Shown in pieces: positions 1 to 8,360 of a stretch of DNA of 10,718 bases (positions are counted from its first letter, which is position 1; every line of letters starts with the position of its first letter). The translations under genes and the position numbers were made by a program. This DNA comes from Oehlia diaphana. Lineage: Eukaryota > Glomeromycota > Glomeromycetes > Glomerales > Glomeraceae. The stretch lies in NCBI GenBank assembly GCA_003833135.1, contig QZLH01000610.1:56044-66761 (forward strand). The letters run 5' to 3'. The notes under the pieces were generated by a model that was given only the letters and a program-made list of their open reading frames with translations, did not search any database and was not told the DNA's origin.

Positions 1-1
1 A

Positions 2-2346
2 CCAAAAGATCAATTATGTATTTTAAAATGCCAACATATGTTAGCATTAAGCAATTTAAAAAAATTAAAGCAAAAAATATGTCCTAATTGTCGAGAAAAA
101 ATTGAAGATAATGATATTAGATATTTATCACAAAATTCAATTTATAAAAATTTATATGCAAAATTTTTTGGATCTGGACATATCTTACCTTCAATTGAAT
201 TAGAAAATTCCGATCAATTATATGATAGTGATGATTCAGATGATTCGGAAGTTGAACTCATATTAACTAAAAAGAAGAAATTTATGAATTCAATTATTAA
301 ATTAAATTCAAAAATATCATTTCCAATACTTTCAAGAATTACAAAAAAACAACATCCAGCATACCAAAATATTATAAAAGAAATGAATGAAAAAAATTAT
401 GAAAAAGCTGAATCTTTATGCAAAGAATTTATTAATTTTTTTCCTAAAAGTTATTCTTTAAGATGTATTTTGGCGTATATTTATAGATGTCTTAACAATT
501 ATGAACAAGCACACTTACTTTTAAAAGAAGCTATTGATTTAAATCCCAAAAGACCAGTTGCTTATTTTATTTGTGGAGAAATATTTTTCAGACAAAATAA
601 ATATAATGAAGCAATAGATAATTTAAAAAAATCATTAGAATATAAATCAAAAATAAATAACTTATATATATTACTCGGAAATAGTTACTCATTACGTAAT
701 TATTATAATGGTTATAATGATTATACAGCAGCTATAGAAAATTATAATATTGCATTAAAAAATGATCCCAATAGTTATTTATGCCTTAAAAATTGTGCAT
801 ACTCTTATGAAAAAAAAGGAGATTATTTAAATACTTTAAATTTATTAGATAAATTATTAAATATCAATAAGGAGGATTCTTTGGTTTTATGTTATTATGG
901 AGAAATTTTATATAATATGACACAATATAGAAAAGCTATATCATACTTTACAAAAGCTTATACTATAGATCCAGAAAACATTCATAACCTGAATAAGAGA
1001 GCTATTGCATACTATATTATTAAGGAATATGATAACGTATTATCAGATATCAATAAAATTATACAATTAGAACCTTTAAATAGTTCAGTATACTATCTTA
1101 AAAGTTTAACGTATTATACGAAGAATGATATTAATAATGCTAAAATATCATTTAAAAAGTATGCAGAAATATTGAATTCTGATAGTATTTTAGCAAAAAT
1201 TCAGTTATTTCATATAGAATACTTATTAAATAAAAATAGTTCTATAGATTTAAACAATATATTAACAAAAATCAATCAAATTCTTAATAATTATGATATT
1301 TATTTTATTAAATGCAAAATTTATATTGAATTAAAAAAGTATAGTGAAGCAAAACTATTTTTAAATAATATATGGAACTTTGAATTTATTAGTTACTTTA
1401 TACAAGAGCATTCAGATTTTTGGTCATATTTATATGAAGTTTATAAAATTGACAAAAATGATTATACCAAATTTGGAATTGTCAATGAATTTAGTAAATA
1501 TGTGTATAAAGGTAAGAAATGATATTCAAATCATTTATTATCTTCTAGTTAAGTTGATGATAATTAATATTTAAACTTATTAGAACATGAAGTATATTTT
1601 GTTTCAAATCTTACAAATTTGAATAGTGGACTTTGTCAATTTCAAGAAAGTGATATAAGCAGGTAAAGTCTACTCATAATAATTATACAGTTATCTTAAA
1701 TACAAATTAATCATAATTTAAAATTAAAGTTTATCAGGGCTGGTAATGTCTTCTAAAAATGAAAATCTTCATTTGGTTTTTCCTATGCTAAAAAATATTT
1801 ATTATTATGGTTATCTCATTTGTAAAATGAATGTTAAAAAAATATTATCCAAAGATTGCTTTATAAAATTTATACCTGATGGCGTAAGTTAATTAATAAA
1901 ATCTCTATTATTTTATTTAATTTTAAATTAATATTAACTTTATCATAGAATTATCGAGAAAGTTATATTTTAACACATAAAGATGTATCCAAACTTGAGG
2001 GGTTAGGTTGGATAGAATACCGAACTTCAATAAAAACTTCCCAACTTTCAATTGAAATAAATTCTATTGAAATGGTATGTTCCTATTTACTTATTCAAAT
2101 TAATTTCCTTTCAAACAAAATATAATACTATTTTTTTTTTGGTTCACATAGCAAATAGAATATATTCGATTTGGATATAATGTAAATACAATAACTCACT
2201 TTCCCAACATGAGTTTAATGGGTTATTTGTTACCAGATTATCACAAATTTTTATCAAACATTCCAGAAACTTTCAAAGACAAGTATTTTTCAAGAAAAGA
2301 AATGGAAAATTTATTTGATTTAAAAGATATTCTTAACAGTTTATAA
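2..2346 (+). CDS. RING-remnant/TPR-repeat protein, five exons, 5' end outside the window
   Basis: Exons are 2-1511, 1584-1662, 1730-1883, 1949-2074 and 2152-2346 (stop TAA); they sum to 2064 nt, or 687 visible residues. The frame is open to base 2, so the ATG at 38 is internal and the true start lies upstream. Residues 10-12 read CQH and 27-30 CPNC, the last zinc ligands of a RING-like finger. Residues 73-85 are an Asp/Ser/Glu-rich linker. Residues about 117-480 form roughly nine 34-residue TPR-like helix pairs (for example the stretch with AYIYRCLNNYEQAHLLLKEA). After the introns a domain of about 180 residues follows (...SSLSGLV..., KDVSKLEGLGWIEY, PDYHKF, KDKYFSRKEMENL). I recall this whole architecture from a large R. 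irregularis family; the C-terminal fold is unknown to me. TPRs normally bind partner proteins and RING-type fingers often recruit E2 enzymes, but here two ligands are missing, so ligase activity is doubtful. It is convergent with the Sel1 gene. Confidence 0.88.
1512..1583 (+). other. Intron 1 of the RING/TPR gene (phase 1)
   Basis: The donor is GTAAGA and the acceptor TTATTAG; length 72 nt. Unspliced, the frame stops at the TGA at 1520. Splicing joins the last G of exon 1 to AA and gives EHEVYFVSNL, which continues the family's C-terminal region as I recall it. The earlier AG at 1547-1548 would run straight into a stop. Confidence 0.85.
1663..1729 (+). other. Intron 2 of the RING/TPR gene (phase 2)
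   Basis: The donor is GTAAAG; the acceptor is AAAG ending at 1729; length 67 nt. AG joined to T makes a serine codon and gives ISSLSGLVMSS. The better-looking CAG at 1735-1737 fails because phase 2 then leads to a TAA five codons later. Confidence 0.8.
1884..1948 (+). other. Intron 3 of the RING/TPR gene (phase 0)
   Basis: The donor is GTAAGT and the acceptor ATCATAG; length 65 nt. An ATTAAC stretch near 1932-1938 could be the branch site. Readthrough gives a TAA two codons into the intron; splicing gives IPDG then NYRESYIL. Confidence 0.85.
2075..2151 (+). other. Intron 4 of the RING/TPR gene (phase 0)
   Basis: The donor is GTATGT. The acceptor CACATAG is preceded by a run of Ts (polypyrimidine tract) at about 2131-2140. 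The length is 77 nt. Splicing joins NSIEM to QIEYIRFGY and leaves the last exon open to the TAA at 2344-2346. Confidence 0.85.
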
Positions 2347-2413
2347 TTATTTGCATTTCTTAATATTATCATTTTTGCTTTATTCAACATATTTGAAAAT
2401 TTTTTTAATATTT

Positions 2414-2419
2414 AATAAA
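2414..2419 (+). terminator. Candidate poly(A) signal of the RING/TPR gene
   Basis: AATAAA lies 68 nt after the stop codon in very AT-rich DNA and is followed by an A-rich stretch. The hexamer is common by chance in such DNA, so this is only a plausible 3' end signal. Confidence 0.4.
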
Positions 2420-2503
2420 AAGAAAATCGTTCATTTCAAGAATTTTTTATTGAAATTAAATTGATTACCATATGGTGTAGAATACTTCATAAAGTAACTC
2501 AAC

Positions 2504-2897
2504 TAGGGATGGCAACGGTTACGGTCATTAACCAGTTATGACCGGTCATGACCGTGACCAGTATCGGTCAGTCAAAGACTTCTAACTGACTGTTTGACCG
2601 ACTGGTCAGACCAACCATTTAACTGACCATTTAACCAATCCTGAAAATGTTTGCAAAACATCTTTTAATATAAAATTTAATAAAAAAATATTTCGCGAAC
2701 ATTTTTTAATTATTTTAATAGAAAACGTTGTGAAAATGTTTTTTATTAAATATTTCATAAAGAAAATGTTTTGCAAACATTTTCAGGATCGGTTAAATAG
2801 TCAGTCAGACCAGTTGGTCAGTTGGTCAGTCAGTCAAAGGTTCTTGACCGGTTATGACCGACCGATAACCGACCATGACCGACCGTTGCCATCCCTA
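2504..2897. mobile_element. hAT-like palindromic MITE with 8-bp target-site duplication
   Basis: The ends are TAGGGATGGCAACGGT and its exact reverse complement. The 8-mer AACTCAAC sits immediately outside both ends (2496-2503 and 2898-2905). The interior is inverted almost throughout: 2640-2661 and 2766-2787 are perfect 22-nt inverted copies, and the outer arms are full of GACCGGTCAT-type motifs. An 8-bp duplication and a YAGGG terminus are hallmarks of the hAT superfamily. No transposase is encoded, so a relative elsewhere must have moved it. The perfect duplication suggests fairly recent insertion. It lies about 160 bp past the RING/TPR stop, between two convergent genes. Confidence 0.9.
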
Positions 2898-2905
2898 AAC
2901 TCAAC

Positions 2906-3617
2906 TTTATACCTATAATAAAATTCTGGGAAAAACTCTGATAAATGATCATTTATAGGGATAGTAAGTGATAAAATATTACATAAAACAATTATTCAAA
3001 TTTTTAACTAGAATATAACAAATTATATTAGTTAAATCTGATGGCCAATGTTTGTCATTAACGACAAACATCACTAAAATAAATGTATTATATATTAATA
3101 TATTTGATATAATAAATTTTATTTAACAAATTATAAAGTGTATATTTAATCTTTGCTAGAAAAAATAAATAAATTTTTACTTTAGAAATTTAAGTCTGCT
3201 ATAATAGAATGCTTCACTATTATTAAAAAAACCAATCATTACTTTTAACCAATACTTTTCTTTCAATTTAAAGTATTCTATCAAAATTTTAAAATATATT
3301 CATATAGAAATTATGTAACTTATGATTTTTTTTTAAAAAAATATTATTCACTATAAAAAAATTTTTTTAAGTCCATTCATAATTGTTTTACAATTAGAAA
3401 ATTCGGTCTATTTAATAAGGTGTGAAATAATGTCAATTAAGTTTAGTGGACAAAATATAGAAATATAAAAAATATGTTACATAATAATTATCAGAAATGG
3501 GTTGTAAAATTTTACATTACCATAATTCCTAAATTTATAAATAATTATTAAACAAAATTTGACCATTTTCCGTTTATTAATAGAACTTCAAGTAGATATT
3601 CTAATTTCATTCTTGTA
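2906..3617. other. AT-rich intergenic spacer between convergent genes
   Basis: I see no coding stretch or RNA gene here. It holds a perfect 16-bp palindrome ATAAATGATCATTTAT at 2941-2956, and a hairpin with 9-bp arms ATGTTTGTC/GACAAACAT at 3048-3071 (6-nt loop). Both could be chance or MITE debris. The right end should carry the 3' UTR of the minus-strand Sel1 gene. Confidence 0.6.
3573..3578 (-). terminator. Candidate poly(A) signal of the Sel1-repeat gene
   Basis: TTTATT on the plus strand is AATAAA on the minus strand. It lies 87 nt past the present stop codon and 40 nt past the stop that the undamaged frame would use at 3618. The position is reasonable, but the hexamer is frequent in this DNA. 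Confidence 0.35.
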
Positions 3618-3690
3618 TTATTCTCCTTTAGGCAATTTAATATAATACAATTCAAATGCTTTTCTCAAATTTTTATCTGTTCCGATACCA
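3618..3690 (-). pseudogene. Out-of-frame tail of the Sel1-repeat gene
   Basis: Just after codons reading LAFCYK, the minus strand has four As (3691-3694) where five would keep the frame. In the shifted frame the DNA reads on as a normal Sel1 unit (GIGTDKNLRKAFELYYIKL and a few more residues) to a TAA at 3618-3620. Unit 2 of the same protein has the matching FKNGLGTNKN sequence, so the homology is internal and direct. The loss removes about 24 residues and adds the short tail MVSEQIKI. It may be a real null or short allele, or an assembly error in a homopolymer. Confidence 0.75.
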
Positions 3691-6034
3691 TTTTATAACA
3701 AAATGCCAAATTATACTGTGCATCAAAACTCCCTCCTTCAACAGACTTCAAATACCATTTAAATGCTTTCTTATTATCTATATCTATTCCAATTCCATGT
3801 TGGTAACAATAACCTAAATTATTTTGCCCTTTAATGTTACCTCCTTCAGCAGATTTTAGATACCATTCAAATGCTTTCTTATTATCAATATATATTCCTA
3901 CTCCATGTTGATAACAATAACCTACCTTATTTTGTGCATCATGATTTTTTTCAGCAGATATTAAATACCACTCAAATGCTTTCTCTTTGTCCATTTTTAC
4001 TCCAATTCCATGTTGGTAACAATAACCAACCTTATTTTGTGCATCATTATTTCCTGCTAAAGCTGATTTATAATACCAATTAAATGCTAACTCGTAATTT
4101 TTATCAATTCCTTTGCCAAAATAATAACAATCGCCTATTTTATTTTTTGCATCATGATTCTCTTCTAAAGCTGATTCATAATACCAAAAATATGCTTCCT
4201 CATAATCTATTTCAATTCCTTTACCATAATAATAGCAATCACCTATTTTGCTTTTTGCATTATGATTTCCTTTTTCAGCAGATTCTAAATACCATTGAAA
4301 TGCTTCCTCATCATCAATATTTACTCCAATCCCATGTTCATAGCAATAACCTAAATTACTTTGTCCTATCAAATTTCCACCTAATGCCGAGTTATAATAC
4401 CAATCAAATGCTAAACTGTAATCTTTATCAACTCCTTTGCCAAAATAATACCTATTACCGATTTCATTTTGTGCATTATGGTTTCCTCCTCTGGCAGACT
4501 TTAAATACCACTCAAATGCTTTTTCTTGATCAATATTTACACCAATTCCATAATGATAACAATAACCTAAATTATTTTGTGCACTATGATTTCCTCCTTC
4601 AGCAGATTTAAGATACCAAGCAAAGGCTATATTATAGTTTTTATCAACCCATTCACCAGAATAATAACATTTACCCATTATATTTTGTGCATCAATATTT
4701 CCTCCTTTAGCAGATTTAGAATACCATTCAAATGCTTTCTTTTCATTAATATTTACTCCAATTCCATGTTGATAGCAGTAACCTAAATTACTTTGCGCAT
4801 AATGATTTCCTCCACTGGCAGATTTAAAATACCATTTAAATGCTTCTTTTTCATTAACATATGTACCAAATCCATGTTGATAACAGTAGCCTAAATTATT
4901 TTGTCCTTTCAAATTTCCTCTCTCAGCCGATTTCAAATACCATCCACATGCTTCAATATAACTTTTTATAACTATATCACCCGAAAAATAATAATCACCC
5001 ACTTTATTTTGTGAAATATGATCTCCTCCTCTAGCAGATTTCAAATACCATTTAAATGCTTTCATTTCATCTATATCTGTTCCAATTCCATATTGGTAGC
5101 AACAACCTAAATTACCTTGTCCCGCAGAATTTCCTCTTCTAGCCGATTTTAGATACCATTCAAATGCTTTTTTGTTATCTGTTTTTATTCCAATTCCATG
5201 CTGATAACAGTAACCTAATGTATTTTGTGCATTATGATTTTTGCCTTCAGCTGATATTGAGTACCACTTAAATGCGATACTATAATTTTTATTTGTTCCT
5301 AAACCATTCTTAAAACAAAATGCCAAATTATTTTGTGCATTGTGATTCCCTCCTTTAGCTGATTTTAAATACCATTCAAATGCTTGTTTAACATCAACAT
5401 TAACTCCTTTACCATTATAATAGCAATTTCCTATTTGATATTGAGCAAAAGAACTTTCATTATTTTTAATAGCCCATTCAAAAGAATTTCTTTTAAATAA
5501 AATAATTCCTTTATAATAATATAATGATAATAAATATTTTCCAATAATGATATTATAATTTTTTAGATGATCATTATTATTTAATATTTTTATATTAATA
5601 GAAAAAAAATATAATTTTAATGCTTTTTCTATATTCTTATTTATATTTACGATACCATGTTGATAAAAAAATCCAATTAAACTTGAAAACCATGATTCAC
5701 TTTGTTGATGAACTTCCATTGATTCAATAACTTTTTTAAAATTTATATCTTTAAATTCTTCTATATTATTTATCCATTCAATTAAATTACTTTCAAAATT
5801 TTCAACATCATCGATATCATTTGTATAAGTAATCATGTGATAAAAATCGGTAACTAACTCTTTAAAGAAATTTTCATCATTTTCATAATCCATTTTTTCT
5901 TTATGTTTTATATCGTCGTCTGTAGTATTGGACGTATTATATAAAACGTCAAAGAAATTTTCATCATGTTCATAATCTGTATTTTTTTCTTGTACATCGT
6001 CTGTGTTGGATGTATTGTATAAAATGCCAGACAT
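3665..6034 (-). CDS. Sel1-repeat (SLR) solenoid protein, 789 aa, with shortened C-terminus
   Basis: This is a single open exon starting MSGILYNTSN. Residues 4-29 and 31-58 are an acidic tandem duplication (LYNTSNT...ENFF). Residues about 60-190 are helical and include two degenerate Sel1-like units (about 113-150 and 162-192). From residue 194 sixteen units follow, 36 residues each except unit 14 (35), with the pattern NHxAQNxLGYCYQHGIGVxxDxxKAF; a 17th begins at 769 and is cut off at residue 789. Sel1 repeats stack as antiparallel helix pairs and serve as scaffolds, in known cases for ER-associated degradation or signalling complexes. There is no signal peptide, membrane segment or kinase domain, so a cytosolic adaptor is the likely role; its partner is unknown. 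Sel1 proteins are greatly expanded in Rhizophagus. The final unit appears frameshifted (see next entry). The gene may still be functional. Confidence 0.88.
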   Translation of the reverse strand: MSGILYNTSNTDDVQEKNTDYEHDENFFDVLYNTSNTTDDDIKHKEKMDYENDENFFKELVTDFYHMITYTNDIDDVENFESNLIEWINNIEEFKDINFKKVIESMEVHQQSESWFSSLIGFFYQHGIVNINKNIEKALKLYFFSINIKILNNNDHLKNYNIIIGKYLLSLYYYKGIILFKRNSFEWAIKNNESSFAQYQIGNCYYNGKGVNVDVKQAFEWYLKSAKGGNHNAQNNLAFCFKNGLGTNKNYSIAFKWYSISAEGKNHNAQNTLGYCYQHGIGIKTDNKKAFEWYLKSARRGNSAGQGNLGCCYQYGIGTDIDEMKAFKWYLKSARGGDHISQNKVGDYYFSGDIVIKSYIEACGWYLKSAERGNLKGQNNLGYCYQHGFGTYVNEKEAFKWYFKSASGGNHYAQSNLGYCYQHGIGVNINEKKAFEWYSKSAKGGNIDAQNIMGKCYYSGEWVDKNYNIAFAWYLKSAEGGNHSAQNNLGYCYHYGIGVNIDQEKAFEWYLKSARGGNHNAQNEIGNRYYFGKGVDKDYSLAFDWYYNSALGGNLIGQSNLGYCYEHGIGVNIDDEEAFQWYLESAEKGNHNAKSKIGDCYYYGKGIEIDYEEAYFWYYESALEENHDAKNKIGDCYYFGKGIDKNYELAFNWYYKSALAGNNDAQNKVGYCYQHGIGVKMDKEKAFEWYLISAEKNHDAQNKVGYCYQHGVGIYIDNKKAFEWYLKSAEGGNIKGQNNLGYCYQHGIGIDIDNKKAFKWYLKSVEGGSFDAQYNLAFCYKMVSEQIKI

Positions 6035-6061
6035 TATTTTTTTTTTTAAAAAAAAAATAAT
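6033..6061. repeat. A/T palindrome abutting the Sel1-gene start codon
   Basis: ATTA, eleven Ts, ten As and TAAT form a near-perfect 29-nt palindrome whose left edge overlaps the ATG (6032-6034 on the minus strand). In the transcript it would sit in the last bases of the 5' leader. It may be only a homopolymer pair, but it could weakly fold or act as a nucleosome-excluding tract. Confidence 0.5.
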
Positions 6062-7306
6062 AAAATAAATAAAAAATTTTTAGTAGAAATTTGTCAAGAT
6101 AAATAAATAAAAAAAAAATGATCTACGACAATGGAAGGCTGTGCGACAGAGATATGAAAGACTTGAAAGTACGCTCATTTTTGTTTAACGTGACATAAAA
6201 AAAGTTTGAGGGGATAGTGTAACAAACTATGCTTTCAGATGATCCATTGTCCGTAAAAAAAAAGAAATATTATTTTTTTTGTGACGTAATATTTAATCGG
6301 TAATATTTTTTTTAGGAAAAAATACCCGAATGTGGGAAAGTTTTAATTTCTAAGATTTATAAATTATAATAAAAGCTTCGTTTTATTTTAACTATATTTT
6401 ATTTTTATCATATGTTATTTTTACATTATCAAAATTTTTTTAGAAATTCACAATTTCCCTGTCAAAGTTACTGTTATTGATGCTGACTAGAAGTTATAAG
6501 AATTCTGTGCCCGAATTATATTTTAATATTTAATATTAACATCGTTTAAAAAAACCGGTCTTTTAATTCTTTAATGTTTTAAGCGACAAGAATAACCCAT
6601 TTTTGGCCCTTTAAATTAATCATACTGTAAGTTATATGGCTATAAGAAGAATGTTATGTAACTAATGTGACAATAAAAAAGTTAAAAATTTGGATGAGTC
6701 TGTAAGGTTACTGTGGATTCTAGTAGTTCGCACGGTACTAAAAAAGTTTATTTTCGTACAAATTTTATATATTTTCCAAAAAATTAAAAATTCAAAAATT
6801 ATTTATAAAATTCAAATAAACATGGTTTCATAATAAGATACATATTTTTTAACTGATGATTATTTTCATAATATTGTATATAATATAATTTGATATTTAT
6901 AAAGTAATTTATTGAAAAGTCATTAAATAAATTATTTAAATTACGGACTAAGAATCTTAAAGATGTCTTATTACTTAATCTTGGTGTTTAAACTTCAAAT
7001 TAATCAAATGTAATAATGTAATATTAATGTTACTCAGTTTTGTATAATTCGTCCGTATCTAAATACATTTAAAGGAAATATTTAATGAAATTTAGTGATC
7101 AAGAACTTTTTTAAAATTAAATAAACTTTAACTTTAAAAAAATATTTACTTTCAGGAAGTTTAAATTCATCTTGTTCTTCAAAATGAAAAATTGGATATT
7201 ATATATTACTTCGTCATCTATAAATAAGAAATTCAGAAATATAAAATTAATTAATTATCATTATTACAAAAAGTTAATTATTTATGTACCATCAATATTG
7301 ACGTGA
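6062..7306. other. AT-rich spacer upstream of the Sel1 gene
   Basis: It should contain the Sel1 promoter, read leftwards, but no convincing TATA box or start site can be fixed. A TGACGTAA bZIP-type octamer lies at 6282-6289. The stretch 6118-6198 is less AT-rich than its surroundings and holds a 26-codon plus-strand frame. Short coding-like patches occur at about 6443-6490 and 6703-6790, but they do not join into a gene. I see no transposon ends or RNA genes. Confidence 0.5.
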
Positions 7307-8129
7307 TACATCAGATTAAAAAAGCTCATTGGAATATCTCCCAATCTATTTATTCTTTTTTTTTTGAATGAAAAAGGGTCTAGTTTATATAATGTTTATG
7401 ATTGGGATGAAGTGGAAAATAAATTGGTTATCAAAATCGAACTAGATGATCAAGCCCAAAGTTTTACGTTGCAGATGACATTTCCAAAGTATATGGTTTA
7501 CCCAGGATTAATGAATGTATTAATGAACAAAAACCTTTAAGAGCTGTGATTGATATAGATGCTATACAGGAGGATATGGGAGCAATTGGAGTTAAGGCAC
7601 AAGAAATATTCATTTGAATCTGCCTATCTTCATAAGAGTCTTGTATCAAATTCTCGACTGTAGTTGGAAAAATATTCTCAATGGGTTAGTTATTACTACA
7701 TCTTCAGATTCTAGTAAGTGTAGCTACCCCAGCTCTTCATGAACTCAAAACATTTACTGAATTAGTATATATCATAACCGGTAAAAAATTTGGCAAGTAT
7801 ATTGATTGAGAGTTGCCTGGTCAGAATTTTAACCCTCACCTAATTGGTTCAGCAAAAAAAGGTCATGTGAAACGCATCCTTCAGTTTTCACTAGATAAAC
7901 CTAGAATGCTTAGCATAGAAAAAAGTAATATTCCACTAAGAATATTCATAGGCTAGGATGTATTGCAAAAATGCGTGGACTTAGTTTTGCAAAAGTATTC
8001 TAATTATCTTAGGGATTGGACTATTGAAGAAAAGGACTCAAAAAACTTCATATACTTTAACCAAAAGTTACACTAGGATGTCCACTCTGCAAACATATAC
8101 TACATAACAAGGATCAGCGGTGGTTTGGA
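7307..8129 (+). pseudogene. Degenerate PrimPol-type (archaeo-eukaryotic) primase relic
   Basis: The match shifts frame at least four times: 7307-7461, 7462-7628, 7629-7737, 7738-8072 and 8073-8129. Key pieces remain. AVIDIDA at 7543-7563 has the DxD of primase motif I. A KCSY stretch (about 7717-7728) marks motif II but its histidine is missing. YID then PGQNF and SAKKG (7798-7851) match the metal-binding aspartate and basic strand of motif III. CPLCK with downstream His (8079-8105) resembles the zinc knuckle of UL52-type primases. In-frame stops lie at 7615-7617, 7807-7809 and 7954-7956. I recall many relatives in R. irregularis, probably from mobile elements or virus-like insertions. Such enzymes prime and extend DNA; this copy cannot make one. 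Confidence 0.75.
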
Positions 8130-8152
8130 GTTCTGACTCAGTGGTACCACCA

Positions 8153-8198
8153 TATAGTCTAACTACCACCATTACTATAATCTAACTACCACAACTGC
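8153..8198. repeat. Two imperfect tandem copies of a 23-bp sequence
   Basis: TATAGTCTAACTACCAC at 8153 recurs as TATAATCTAACTACCAC at 8176. The first 18 bases of the two copies differ at one position, and the last five diverge. The motif resembles the ATTCGACTAACC and inverted GGTTAGTTAGAAT sequences flanking the nearby inverted-repeat element, so it may be part of that element's edge. Confidence 0.55.
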
Positions 8199-8360
8199 CC
8201 CTATGACACCCGAAAAACTGCCCAAAAAATTCCACACAGGGACGGCCTATGCAGTAACATGTGAATATATTGTGATGACTAAGGCATGATAAATAGGATT
8301 CGACTAACCAAAAAAAACTATGTCCCTTAGAGAAAATGGAAACACAGAGGGACGTGATTT

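Noticed and set aside
1380..1574. 64-codon plus-strand frame overlapping the end of exon 1
   Set aside because: It is an alternative frame of the RING/TPR gene running across intron 1; the composition is incidental.
1731..1740. CAG at 1735-1737 as acceptor of intron 2
   Set aside because: With the phase-2 donor at 1663 it leads to a stop five codons later; the AAAG ending at 1729 keeps the frame.
2730..2918. 62-codon frame inside the palindromic MITE
   Set aside because: It crosses the right terminus and the target duplication, and its translation is repeat text (QLVSWSVSQ-like); it is not a gene.
3048..3071. Hairpin as a transcription terminator
   Set aside because: Intrinsic hairpin terminators are not expected for fungal nuclear genes, and the stem has no T tract in the right place.
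3871..4786. Three plus-strand open frames (70, 175 and 69 codons) opposite the Sel1 gene
   Set aside because: They are antisense shadows of the repeat array: their 36-residue periodicity mirrors the Sel1 units, and they have no independent features.
6282..6289. TGACGTAA as a functional bZIP site for the Sel1 gene
   Set aside because: A single octamer with no partner sites, about 250 bp from the start codon in unaligned AT-rich DNA, is too weak to call as its own feature.
6703..6760. Possible tRNA-like stretch (GGTTACTGTGG...AGTAGTTCGCACGG)
   Set aside because: No acceptor stem, anticodon arm or internal control boxes can be paired.
7464..7649. 61-codon minus-strand frame
   Set aside because: It is antisense to the primase relic, whose plus strand carries the recognisable motifs.
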